Source of the DNA: Panopea generosa
Taxonomy: Eukaryota; Mollusca; Bivalvia; Adapedonta; Hiatellidae
Direction of reading: 5' to 3'
Assembly: GCA_029582155.1 (NCBI GenBank)
Contig: CM055909.1
Location: forward strand, 48,300,412-48,364,411
DNA: 64,000 nt
The translations under genes and the position numbers were made by a program. Shown here piece after piece: positions 1-11,105 of the stretch (position 1 is the first letter of the stretch; each line of letters starts with the position of its first letter). The notes under the pieces are model-generated. The model did not search any database, was not told the DNA's origin, and saw only the letters and a list, made by a program, of their open reading frames with translations.

Positions 1-137
1 GGGTAAAACCAGTACTTTAAGCATATGTGAAAAAAGTGTCTTGCTCAAGAACACCACACATAGCCCCGGTGAAGGATCGAACCTACGACCATTCGATCAT
101 GGGGCCGATACTCTACTACTGGACCACGCACTCCAAG
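1..137 (-). repeat. SINE family C copy (tRNA-derived), cut by window edge
   Basis: Read on the minus strand this has a tRNA-like head with a B-box of the form GGTTCGATCC and ends in the conserved tail CTGGTTYTACCC. The same tail recurs near 18356, 21600, 51835, 52165, 60905 and 61965. It looks like a short tRNA-derived retroposon, truncated by the start of the window. Confidence 0.6.
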
Positions 138-285
138 CAAAATTAAAGAGACACAGTATCATAAACTTTATTGTTGGTTCAGGGTTGCGGTTATTTCTTT
201 ATTTATTTTTATTCTATTATTTCATATTTAAAAATGTGTTTGTTTGTTGTGTACGTATAAATATTGAAAATACTATACTTTGTGT

Positions 286-324
<39 letters not shown>

Positions 325-671
325 AGTGGGTGGGGGGGGGTCTTAAATTCTGTCCATTTTTGTCCAAAATAAAAACAAAACTTGCTCCTTTATTTGAAAA
401 AAATTAACTGATTTGTTCTTGGGAAGAAAATATTTAGACATTCACAATTTTATCCCTTTTTGGGATATGATAATTTTTTTATGTGTTGGTTCTTTTGGGT
501 CTAATTGGGAAACGGTCTATTTTTAACACATAATTTACAATCTCAATACAAACCAGGCTCAGCATGTAATACTGTTCCCAGAGGCACTTAGCTTTGTAAA
601 ACTTCTGAATGATATATAAGAAAATAAAAACATCATTTGAAGAATGCATTGGGGTCTATTATGTCATCGCT
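138..671. other. AT-rich spacer with a GT microsatellite
   Basis: A (GT)n run occupies about 281-322 and is followed by a short G-rich stretch to about 341. No coding exon is apparent in the rest. Confidence 0.6.
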
Positions 672-940
672 GGGCCCGGTTTAGCTCAATCTGTAGCATG
701 CCAGATTATCAATCTAGGGGTTGTTAGTTTGAATACCAACCCAGCAATAGTCTGTAATGATTGATATACTACCAAAAATTGCTTCTCATTGTCATAAAAT
801 TTGTCTCTCGCTGCTGATTAAAGTGGGAAAGTTATCAGATACTCTCAGAGGTGCGCTTGAGCACTGGTTAACCTTCCAGGGTTCCAGGAAACCGATTGGC
901 TGTTAGCCTTTGATGGCAAAATAATTATGCTAAATTTTAA
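672..940 (+). repeat. SINE family A copy (tRNA-Asp-like head)
   Basis: Begins GGCCCGGTTTAGCTCA, a tRNA A-box, followed by a degraded B-box. It then has the family body: CTGATTAAAGTGGGAAAGTT, GTGCGCTTGAGCACTGGTTA, TTCCAGG, and the 3' segment TTAGCCTTTGATGGCA. Eight copies of this family are in the window, in both orientations. Confidence 0.75.
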
Positions 941-1000
941 AACAAAAAATTCATGTCTGTCATCAAATTAATATGAGTAAATATAGTGCTGGGCACATAT

Positions 1001-1065
1001 ATCAATTGAAATGAGAGAGCATTGTGAAGGTACATGTAGTTCAATGCTCTCTCATTTCAATTGAT
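1001..1065. other. Perfect 24-bp stem hairpin with 17-nt loop
   Basis: Positions 1001-1024 are the exact reverse complement of 1042-1065, with loop 1025-1041. The flanking bases do not pair, so the stem is sharply bounded. The size fits a small-RNA precursor-like hairpin or the core of a very short foldback element. No other copy was seen in the window. Confidence 0.8.
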
Positions 1066-2873
1066 TTAATTCAAGTTACACTGATGATGCACAGATCTGT
1101 ACTTTGTGGACAAACATTTTGCTTTCCCATAATAAATAGCTACCTCTACATCAAAGAAAATTACTGACAAAAATACATTTCGGTCTGGACAATAGAAATC
1201 ATAAATTTGGGTATTAAATACCATTTTCCACCAGTTAGCTTATTTAATAGCAAACACTACATACGACTTATGCAAACAATTTTGGTCCTTCATCAAACTG
1301 AAATTTGATTATTTTCCTTAATGTCATACATATTAGATGTATACAAATATTTTAATGACGTAAACAATTTTAGATCCGACGGTTACAGTGAAGCTGCTTT
1401 GGCCATTTGAAAAAAAATACAAGCAAACAAGTTAACACCTTATGGCTAACAGTATATCAAAGAAATTACAGACATAAACAAACTTTTGGTGAACCAGCAG
1501 AACGTGTGATACGAATCGTTAACCACACCTTAAAGGTGTGCTTGTTGTGTAGCAACAGACTCTTCCGGTATACTCCCTATTATCAGTAATGGTTTAGTCC
1601 AAATCAATATCCTTTCACACATCAAGTATGACATTGCCCCAAGATGAAAATCATGATAACACTGGGTCAGTACAGAACAATTTTATGATTTTTATACTAC
1701 CGACTACGGATAGGAAATATCTGGACTGGTTTTTTATGACATTTTGAATATAAACGGTTTTTAACAACAAGATTCGGTCGACAAACCAAAACCGGCAATT
1801 TAAGATTAGCCCTGATGTATGTAATATAGGATTGAAAATGAATTATGTTTCTAAATTCCTTAAACATTTTAAAAATGTATACATAAATATATGTAACTAC
1901 ATCCTTTTAAACCATATTTTGATACTGACATCATTTTTAAAAATATTTGTTTTTGATGTGCAACACAATATTTCTTCAAGCATCAGACATTACTCCATTA
2001 CCCCATTATGTATTTTACTGTTACTGTTAATGATAAAAACAAATGAAATTTTATTTTCAAAACCAAGTGTACAAGATTATAAAAATCTTAAATGACTTTG
2101 AGGTATGGATTGAAAACTCCATTCCGACCGAGTTTTCTAATTAAACCTAAAAAGCCATGAAAGATTATTTTCCTTGCATACCAAACACAGTAAAAGATTA
2201 TTTCAATTTAAATTATCACTGTATGTTTATCATGCTGGCTTTTAAGGCATCAAAATAGTTATGTTACGTTATAATTATGTTTTAATACGTCACATTATAA
2301 GTGGTTGTAGTGTCACAGGAGTGTAGGATTAGTGCATGAAGTGAGTGTAAGATGAAAGTTCCATACCCGGTAAAAATAATGCGGAAATCTTTGTCCAGTA
2401 TGCAAGAAATAATTATGTAAATGTAAAAAAAATAAATCATTCTCTATTGTTCACGGTGTTTGTTTCCGCCATGCAGGTTTTGAGCAGCCTGATTAAATAA
2501 GGCTTGGAAGGAAAGCTTTTTTTTATTATTTGGATATCCGATCTGCTGAGAGATACAAAATAAAAACTGTTTAAAAAGTGTTTTAGAGAAGTGCAATATG
2601 TTGCACTAAGATTTTGGGGATTTTGAGAGCATACTTTGTGGAAAAAAAACTTTTTCAGTGGTATCATAAATAAAATTACTTAATTTCTCAAAATTGGCAA
2701 AATCATGCACCCTGAACAATAATTATGAACATGCATATATGAAAAGTATTAATTTGCAAATATTTAAATGATACAAAGCTGTTCCAAAAAGGCTTACAAC
2801 AAAAACTTTCAAACATTGCAAATGATTTCCCTTTTAGTCATATTTGGTGTCCTTCATTTTATAAAAAAATATT
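1066..2873. other. Intergenic or intronic, nothing recognised
   Basis: AT-rich sequence with only short open frames lacking family motifs. It lies downstream of the visible exon of the minus-strand zinc-finger gene, so it may be that gene's intron or 3' region. Confidence 0.5.
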
Positions 2874-3150
2874 GGGCCCAATTAGCTCAGTCGTTAGCAG
2901 TCTGACTGTCAATTCATGGGTTGTGAGTCCGAATCCCCGCTCGGCCACAATCTCTGTGATGTTCGACATACCGCATTGTGTCTCATTATCATTAGTCTCT
3001 CACCGCTGATTCAAGTGGGAAAGTTATCAGTTACTTGCAGAGATGGGGTGTGCTCGAGAACTGGTTAACCTTCCAGGATCCCAGGAAACAGTGGTTAGGT
3101 TAACTGATTTTCTGTTAGCCCTCAATGGCATAAAAATGATGCTAAATATT
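2874..3150 (+). repeat. SINE family A copy, best preserved
   Basis: The tRNA-like head runs from GGGCCCAATTAGCTCAGTC (A-box) through an Asp-type anticodon loop (CTGTCAA) to a B-box (GAGTCCGAATCC). The conserved body (GCTGATTCAAGTGGGAAAGT, CTGGTTAACCTTCCAGGATC) follows, ending at TTAGCCCTCAATGGCA. This is the best reference copy of the family in the window. Confidence 0.8.
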
Positions 3151-3434
3151 TGATCAACCAATCAATTGTTTTACAAGAAAATTAAAAAGTTTATTAACAT
3201 TAAAGGAAATGCACAATTTCGTACACTTCCATTTTATTTTAAACATATATCAACACCTAAGGACATTATTTGTAATGTGGTTTAGACCAGAAAAAATCAA
3301 ATCAATCATTTTTATAATTAAGTTGAAAAAATTAGACATGAACTTCAAATCTTAATTTTCAATTCCTAACTTGATTATAAAACAAATTCATTTACATATA
3401 ATGTTTGATAAATATAAGGAAATGAAAATCTTAC

Positions 3435-5153
3435 CTGCTTATTTCAATAAAACCCTCGCCACAAATCTCACAGTAGTACGGTTTAACTGTGTTATGTGAA
3501 TACATGTGTGTGCTCAGGTGCTGGGGATACTTGTAAGTTGACGGACACAACTTACAGTGGTACGCTCGATTCTCCGTGTGGCTTATCAAATGATGTGTGT
3601 ACCTCGCTTTATTCTTTTGAACTTTACCACATATTTCACATGCAAGGTCTGGAGGAATTTTCACATCTTTCTTTTCAACTGCCACCATGGCCTCACCATT
3701 TTTATTCTTCTCTTCTTTTTTAAGAGTTTGACCATTGCCTGTTGTTTTTGCATTTACTTTCTTTGGGCGACCTCTAGTTCTTGGTTTTATTTCATTATCT
3801 ACAGTGTGTTCTATATCTGTATCTTTTAATTTTTCTTTTCTTGGTCTACCTCTCTGTGCAACAACTGTTTCACCATTTTCGTTCAGCCTCTGCTTTTCAA
3901 TTGTTTGCTCACTGTCTGTGATCTCTACCTTTACTTTCTTTGGGCGGCCTCTCTTTGGTTTTGTCTCTATGTTTATTGCCCTATCTTTTCTTGGTCTACC
4001 CCTCTTTCGCTTAATCTCAACATGTGGAGAATCCTCATTTTCTAACCCACTTTCTAATAGATAGTTTGACTTTGTGGACTCTAATTCATCAACAAAAACT
4101 TCTGCCTTAACAACAACAGGAACAAAACTTTTCTCATTTATCTCCTCTTCTATAGTAACATTAGTTGTGCTTTCCAACACTTTATTAATAGTTGTATTTT
4201 CTTTCTCAACCACAGTTACTGCATCCTCATTTACATTTATCCTTCGTGATTCTTTAAATGCACTAGAATCAACTGAAGAATTCAATTTTTTCAAATCAAA
4301 ATCAAGTGGTTTGTCTCGCATACCACTTCCATCACCTCGAGAATCGAAGAAGTTGCATAATGATTTGATTGGATATGCAGTCTTGTGTTCATTTGCATAA
4401 AGGTAACTACCAGAATGGGAAGAATTGTTCAGAAAGTGGTCATGAAGGGTACAAATAGTAGCAAATGTACAGGAACATGAGTCACATCTATAAGATTGTA
4501 CTAACTTCTCTTCAGAAATATCACATATGTGAAAGATTTTACTTACAGAAACACTGTGGATTTTCAAATGCAGATAGAATGTCTCAATTTTTGAAAATCT
4601 TTTCATACAATACCCGCAAATAAATGGAAAATGTGCCTCAGTCCCCACCAGATTCTCAAACATATCTTCTGTTTCCAATTTAATGACACTTTGTGTTTTA
4701 TCAATTGTATCTAAATGATTTTTTAATTCCAAGATTTTGTCCTGAGCCACCATTGCACATATTGATGATACAGTTTCACCTTCAACTTGATGACTTGTTG
4801 TTTCTGCTGAGTCCACACCACTTGCAGGTTCTGCTGTTATTGGCTTTGACACTTTATTGATATTTTCTAATACATTTTTATGCAAACATTTCTCCCCCAC
4901 ATTGACTTTTTTTGAAAAACCAGAAGATTCCTTCATTACATCATATTCAAAACCTGCAGTACAATCTGCTGTTCCCACTTCTGTCGGTTGAATTGTCATC
5001 ACTTGTGCTTCCATCCTTCCAAAGGCATCTATCTGTTCTTCTTCAAACGCCTCTGTGACATCTTCAGGGTCTGTCTCAAACATTTCAGTCGTATAACTTA
5101 ATTCTGTACTTAACTGGTCTACAACACCTTCGACTTGTACTTCATCCATTCTT
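3435..5153 (-). CDS. C2H2 zinc-finger / AT-hook protein, large internal exon (3' end missing)
   Basis: This is probably a DNA-binding nuclear protein. The exon starts after a good acceptor (TTTTTGTATTCCAG, exon at 5153) and the first ATG is at 5149, giving 571 residues before a strong donor (CAG|GTAAGA, exon end 3435). The N-terminus is acidic. Two C2H2-type fingers lie near residues 177-198 and 221-246, the second with a long histidine spacing. Four AT-hooks with RGRP cores (about 381-389, 398-405, 432-439, 457-464) are separated by acidic or charged linkers. Two canonical fingers follow (about 504-525 and 532-552), and a fifth begins with YYCEICGEGF but loses its histidines at the donor. 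The gene therefore continues in a downstream exon at lower coordinates, which I could not identify; an upstream 5'UTR exon is also implied. Four AT-hooks between finger blocks is an unusual arrangement. Orthology is not assigned. Confidence 0.85.
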
Positions 5154-5330
5154 CTGGAATACAAAAATGACAATGTCAGATGTATGTCAATAATTTATCT
5201 GTAACTTTAAACAGATGCCTGAAGCAGCATTTAGACATTGTACATTAATCTTCTAGATGGTCTGTTCAATAACAGGGCTCTCTATTCACTTTGGGGGAAT
5301 GAGGCCAGGGATAGAAATTTTTATCTGAAT

Positions 5331-6560
5331 ATTCAATATTGCTTTTCGAGCAAATTGGTGACCATGGTCATGTAACAACCTGGTCAAGGTATGCTTTTTT
5401 CCCTTTATAGTTGCATATCTTGAACCAGTGAAGGATTTGAGCCCAGACACATGTTGCAGAAATTTATTTTTCACTGTGTTTTGGACATAAAAATTACAAT
5501 GGAGCTCTATTGGAAATGTAATAGTGGTGTGAGATGTGAATATTGCTTTTCGAGCAAACTGGCGATCATTTTGATCACCATCTTGTTTATTATTTTACTC
5601 AATGATGACAAAATGTCATCCAACATAAAATCAAAGAACTATAGATAGATTATCAGTTTAGCAAGACAATTTATATTACTTTACACTTTCATGTGTGAAT
5701 AATTTTATACCTAATAGTAATTCTCATTGAAATATTGCATTTCGAGAAAATAGGGGCCATTTTGGGCACCATCTTGTTTGTTATGAAATGCTCAATAATG
5801 ACAAAATGTCATCTCTGATTGTCATTTAGACATCAAACACACCAAACGTGTCCTTTAGTATGAATAATGTCATACTTAATAGTAATTTTCATCCAAATAT
5901 TGCATTTCGAGCAAATTGGTGGCCATTTTGGATGCCATCTTGTTTATTTCAAATCAACCAATAATGATAAAAAGTCATCCCAGTCTGTCACTAAAACATC
6001 AAACACATCAAAAGTATCCTTTAGTATGAATTTTTTTTATATCTATAAATTTTTATCTGAATATTCAATATTGCTTTTCGAGCAAATTGGTGACCATTTA
6101 GAATGCCATCTTCTTTATATCAAAATACTCAATGATGACAAAATATCATCCAACATCAAATAAAAAAACTATATATAGACTATCATTTTAGCCAAAAAAT
6201 ATTACTTTACACTTTCATGACATGTGTGAATAAATGTAGTTATTTCCATTCAAATATTGCATTTCAAGCAAATTAGCGGCCATTTGGGCACCATCTTGTT
6301 GGTTCGAAAGGTCCAATTATGACAAAATATCATCTCAGTTTGTCACTTAAATATCAAACACGTCAAAAGTATCCTAAAGTATGAATAATGTCATATCTAA
6401 TAGTAATTTTCGTATTAATATTGCATTTCAATCAAATTGGCGGCCATTTTGGACACCTTCTTGTTTATTTCAAAATGCTCAATGATGACAAAATGTCATC
6501 TGACATAAAATAAAAGAACTACATAATATTATAGACTACCATTTTAGCAAAAAAGATTTA
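5331..6560. repeat. Degenerate tandem array, ~165-200 bp unit, seven copies
   Basis: A motif of the type TTTCGAGCAAATTGG(T/C)GGCCATTT, followed by CACCATCTTGTTTATT and then a TGACAAAATGTCATC segment, recurs near 5341, 5544, 5737, 5902, 6073, 6259 and 6422. Spacing is 163-203 bp. Units have diverged by substitutions and small indels. It lies upstream (5' side) of the zinc-finger exon. Confidence 0.75.
5390..5540 (-). repeat. Relic of dispersed repeat F (inverted copy)
   Basis: The text around GAACCAGTGAAGGATTTGAG, CCAGACACATGTTGCAG and CACTGTGTTTTGGACAT is the reverse complement of segments near 37925-38030 and 59690-59790. It overlaps the start of the ~165-200 bp array. Confidence 0.6.
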
Positions 6561-6920
6561 CTATACACTTTCGTGCAAGATTAAGTGAAAATACCTGGAT
6601 TATCTGCTTGGTCATTAATAATAATTATAATATTACTTATGTTCAATCCTCAGTCAATAGTGTTAGCTAAAGTGACACCTAGATGCTTTGCAGATGTTAC
6701 ATTCTCTAACACTTGACCATGAAGTGCATAATCATGTCTTATAATTCTGTCTGGTTGATGTCTAGTGATTCTTATTGAGTGGCATTTTCCTACATTAAAT
6801 TTCCTCAATCAGTCTTTGTCAAGATAAGATACATCTCCAGAGTATAAAAATATAAAGCAAGTTATCAGACGAATTAAAATATCAACAAAAGTTGTCTGCA
6901 ATTTTGTGGATTAGGGCTAG
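6561..6920. other. Spacer, nothing recognised
   Basis: AT-rich sequence with no convincing exon or repeat unit, lying between the tandem array and MITE-1. Confidence 0.5.
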
Positions 6921-7081
6921 TAAGGCCATTATGAATTAATTGCTAGATAATCATTCAATTTTTTCTTAAAAGGGAAATGTTGTTTTTTTTTTAAATATTT
7001 TTTTGATGAAAATAAAAAGGGTTGGAGCGGATGAAAATTAGTGAACAATAATAATCTAGCAATTAATTTATTATGGCCTTA
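6921..7081. mobile_element. MITE family 1, copy a (161 bp)
   Basis: Terminal inverted repeats of about 25 bp: left begins TAAGGCCATTATGAATTAAT, right ends ATTAATTTATTATGGCCTTA. There is no coding capacity. A second, larger copy is at 12344-12561 and a one-sided relic starts at 17327. The TA at each tip suggests a TA target, as in Tc1/mariner-type elements, but this is inference. Confidence 0.75.
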
Positions 7082-7107
7082 TGGGCATATCTTCACTACT
7101 ATTGGGC

Positions 7108-7158
7108 TAATCTTCTTCTTCTTCTTCTTCTTTTTCTTCTTCTTCTTCTTCTTCTTCA
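7108..7158. repeat. (TTC)n microsatellite, likely LINE 3' tail
   Basis: Almost pure TTC repeats, i.e. (GAA)n on the minus strand. They begin close to where the minus-strand LINE sequence ends, consistent with the short tandem-repeat tails seen on some non-LTR elements. Confidence 0.75.
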
Positions 7159-7159
7159 G

Positions 7160-8995
7160 GTAAAGTGCATCACCATGTAAGTGGTATCATCGCACTGTAG
7201 ATTAAAACTTAGGACACATAAGGAGGGTCCATATGTACAGATTGTAAACAGGATAAAATCATCGCTTATGACAGTCTATGCCCAGAAAGCTGCCGTTGTC
7301 CCAGACTTGAATGTGTCAAGGGAGTGGTCATTGACAATGCTCTCTGGAAGCTGGTTCCACAAGCGAATACCAGACGGAATGAAGGACTTTTGGTGTGTGT
7401 CTGTCCTGCTGTATGGGACCTTGAATCTGGACTGGTGTCTTCTTGTTGCTACACCTATAAGATGGAGGTGAGGAGATGAAGGAATAGCTACCAGTGAGTT
7501 GACTACCTGATACATAATGACAGCTTTGGCCTGATGGCGGCGCTGCTGGAGACTTTCCCACTCAAGGGCTCTCATCACCGCTGTGACGCTGCTTGTTTGT
7601 TTAAAGTTGTTCTTGTCAAATCTTGCAGCACGACGTTGGACAGCTTCCAGCTTTGCTATGTTGATGTCAGTATGTTGGTCCCATACTGTTGCCGCATATT
7701 CCAATTGGGGTCTGACGTAGGTCTTGTAGCACGTGTCCTTAATGTGTTGGGGACAGGACGACAGATTTCTGCGAAGAAAAGCAGTAGTATTGTTGGCCTT
7801 CTGAGTCACTGTGTCTATGGGCACATTCCAGGACAGGGTGTCTGTCGCCAAATAGTACTCTCAGGTATTTTGCATTCTTGGTATGTCCGAGATTTCTGGC
7901 ATGTATGGTGTATGAAGCGTCGATGGGGTTCCGCTTTTTGGTGATCCTAATTACCTCACATTTGTGTGGGTTGAAGGACATGAGCCAATCTTTCTCCCAC
8001 TATTGAAGGACGTCTAAGTCTTCTTGTAATGACTCTGCATCCCGCTGTGAGTTAATGATGCGGTAGATGAAGCAGTCATCTGCAAACAGTTGGGGTGTGG
8101 CTTTGACTCCAAAACAGGTTGTTGATGTATGTTACGAATAGCAATGGTCCAAGGACTGTGCCTTAAGGCATGTGGAGGACACTGGGGATGAGGATGAGGC
8201 CTGGCCTTCAAGTGTGACCTGTTGAGTTCTGCCGGCAAGGAAACTCTGGATCCAAGCAAGGGTCTTCCCTCTTACACCATAGTGGTGTAGATTTGCTGCT
8301 AGTCGGCGATGTGGCACCTTATCGAAAGTTTTAGAGAAGTTAAGCAGTATTCCATCAATATGTTGGGAGTTGTCAAGTCCACTGGCAAGGTAGTTGATCG
8401 TGAGTATCAGCTGAGATTCACAGGATCTGTTCTTCATAATGCCATGCTGGAAGTCCGAGAGGATGTTATGCTCTTAGATGAATTTCATGATTTGGCTATG
8501 GAGGATGTGCTCAATGACTTTGCAGCATATGGATGTCAAGGACGCTGGCCTGTAGATTGATGGTTTGCTCTTTATATAATCTCCCTTCTTGAAGATACCG
8601 GCAACGTTAGCTGTTTTCCACTCGTTGGGAATCTGGCCCTATTCAAGTGATGCCTGGAAAATAAGGGTTAAAGCTGGTGAAATAGGGGATGCCATCTCTT
8701 TGAGGAAGCGTGATGATATCTCGTCTGGTCCAGTGGCCTTGTAAGAGTTTTGTCACACCATTCCTGCCTACATGAATGTTGGGGACATCTGGTGTCACTA
8801 TAACCTAGGCCTGGAATAGGTGAGTCACCTTCTTTGGTGAACACAGATGAAAACTGGCTATTCAAGACTTCGGCCTTCTTTCTAGCATCTCCGAATGTGG
8901 TACCATCTTTCTTCAGCGAGGCCACACCAGAACTGTCACAATTCTTGTTCTTCACGAGTCTTTTGCTGTTGCTGATCGTGTCACCCGTTCCAACA
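7160..8995 (-). mobile_element. 5'-truncated jockey-like non-LTR retrotransposon (decayed RT)
   Basis: Minus-strand frames give consecutive pieces of one reverse transcriptase. They run from a region with FSSVFTKE (about 8850), through FDKVPHRRL (about 8300), NPHKCEVIRITKKRNP (about 7950) and YVRPQLEYAATVWDQHTD (about 7700), to a C-terminal SGIRLWNQLPESIV (about 7350). Several frameshifts and stops break it, and the catalytic region appears only in shifted frames. No endonuclease domain is found upstream of about 8995, so the copy is 5'-truncated and non-autonomous. The motif set fits the jockey/CR1 group; the exact clade is not assigned. Confidence 0.85.
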
Positions 8996-9000
8996 CACAG

Positions 9001-9170
9001 GGGCTAGTTTAAATATATACATTTTATATCTATATCCCCATACATAGTGTAATAAAGTCTTTATTAAATATCATATATACGGATACAGATATAGAACAGC
9101 TGTAAAATTTTAAAATGTTGAAACTAGCCAAAGTGTGTTCAACATTTTAAAGCTCAAAGTCCACGACTTT
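9001..9170. repeat. Short inverted-repeat segment
   Basis: GGCTAGTTT near 9003 is inverted at about 9120 (AAACTAGCC). A 14-bp stem (TTTAAAATGTTGAA / TTCAACATTTTAAA) with a ~15-nt loop spans about 9109-9151. Possibly a foldback remnant next to the LINE truncation point. Confidence 0.4.
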
Positions 9171-9779
9171 GTTACAGGACTGAGGTATCATTTCAACACT
9201 TTTTAAGTCATAATTAACGCAAAGATTTACCTGTCAATACAATGCAATAAATAGAATTTTACTACATGAGTCGGTAAAAAAAAATATATTCCTGTTACAA
9301 ATCTAAAACAAAATGGAAAATATCCGAAACTATGTTTACTACGACAGCTATACTAGTATTACTACTTCGGCTGTTGGGTGAGATACATCATTTTAGTACA
9401 CAAGTCCCATCAAAATCATATAGGGCACTTAGAAATTAGTACGAATGTATTCTTTATGTCTTACCACTACAATTAATATGCTTGTAGTTCTTGTTCTTGC
9501 AAAGTTTCGGGAAACTAATAGTGAAATAAATTCCCCGGTTTAAGGCAGCGGTCAGGAAAATTGAGCCGAATTTCTATGTATAGCAGACTCGATTTGATAT
9601 TCTCTTTTTGAACTGATATGTATTGTTGACACGGACTGTTACACTTTTAATATATGAATAGTATGGATTGTCAACAAGTATGAAAACAGAAACGTGTGTG
9701 TGTATATATATATTAAGAAACTGTTCACTACTTTCTAAATTCTGTGTCGGTGTGCATGCAAAAATAATGCTCGTCTAAA
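9171..9779. other. Spacer, nothing recognised
   Basis: AT-rich sequence without exon-like frames; a short TATATA run sits near 9701. Confidence 0.45.
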
Positions 9780-10340
9780 TATTCCGAATGGAAACAAACC
9801 TCATAATGTTTATATGTCTCTGTTTACAAATGTACTCAGTACTTAATTTTCATATGTCTCTGTAAATGTAAATATACTTTATTTTATATGCTTCTGTAAA
9901 CATAATTAATGTTCATATAGCTCTGTAAATGAACTTAAAGCTTATTTGTATCTGTACATGTGCTTAATGTAAATCTTACATTTCTCTGTAAATGTAATTA
10001 GTGTTTATATGTATCTGTAAATGTACTACATGTTTGTCTCTGTAAATGTACTAAATGTTTATATGTATCTGTAAATAAACTACATGTTTGTCTCTGTAAA
10101 TGTACTTAATGTTTACATGTATCTGTAAATGTACCTTATGTGTATCTGTAAATATACTCAATGTAAGTCTCTGTAAATGTAATTAGTGTTTATATGTATC
10201 TGTAAATATACTCAATGTATGTCTCTGTAAATGTACTTAATGTTTATGTGTATCTGTAAATGTGCTTCTCTGTAAATGCACTTTATGTTTATATTTTTCT
10301 GTAAGTGTACGTAATGTTTATATGCCTCCGATAATGTACG
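9780..10340. repeat. Degenerate minisatellite, ~30 bp unit
   Basis: Many imperfect copies of a unit resembling CTCTGTAAATGTACTTAATG plus TTTATATGTAT, alternating between CTCTGTAAATG and TATCTGTAAATG forms. Copies differ by small indels, so no single period holds throughout. Confidence 0.75.
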
Positions 10341-11046
10341 TTGGACACAGGCTACTAATGATAATTTTCCAAGTATAGCTGTATCACTCTGCAGGGGCGG
10401 ATCCAGGATTTCAGTTTAAAGAGGGGCGTACTTAGGGGGCGCAACAAAAAGTCTGAACGGGCACACATGTTTTTCAGAAGTGTTATAGTTTAGGGGGTGT
10501 GCGCAGTTTCTTTTTAAAGAGAAGATCCACCATTGCTCCGTATACAAACTCCTTTCTTTCATCAACCAAATAAAAAATGTTAAGAAATGGAATCTACTTG
10601 CTCCAAAAATGAAACAATTAGAATCTGTTACTAGCTTCAAGAACAAAATTAATAGTAATATGATTAAAATCCCAAAATACTATTTCATTTGTAATAGAAA
10701 ATTCTCCTCGCACGTCTTCGGACACAGTGCAGCAACCTTGAGTAACACATGAATTCAGAAAATATAATAGATAGCCCTTCTTGTGCATGCGAAAGTAATG
10801 AAAATATACAACAGTATATTTTAAAATGTCCGTACACATTCTTCAGAGAAACAAAATGATAGCCGCTATCGAACAATATAATAACTTATCCGCTGATATG
10901 TAATATGCTGGTTGGTGATATTTATAAATGAAGTGATATTTAGATACGCGCATGAATTCATTTCAAATACAAAACAGTTTACTTGGCATTATACAATGTT
11001 TTAGTTACAATTTGACAGCATATAATTATATTAATACATATATACG

Positions 11047-11105
<59 letters not shown>

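Noticed and set aside
2437-2509. Possible 3' exon for the zinc-finger gene (acceptor TTTAATCAG, 18 codons to a stop at 2437)
   Set aside because: It is phase-compatible and would end the protein, but it does not supply the two histidines needed to complete the fifth finger. The true exon is probably elsewhere.
2874-2950. tRNA-Asp gene
   Set aside because: Same reason: a shared SINE body follows and acceptor-stem pairing is imperfect.
7534-7944. Plus-strand frame of 136 codons
   Set aside because: Antisense shadow of the minus-strand LINE reverse transcriptase.
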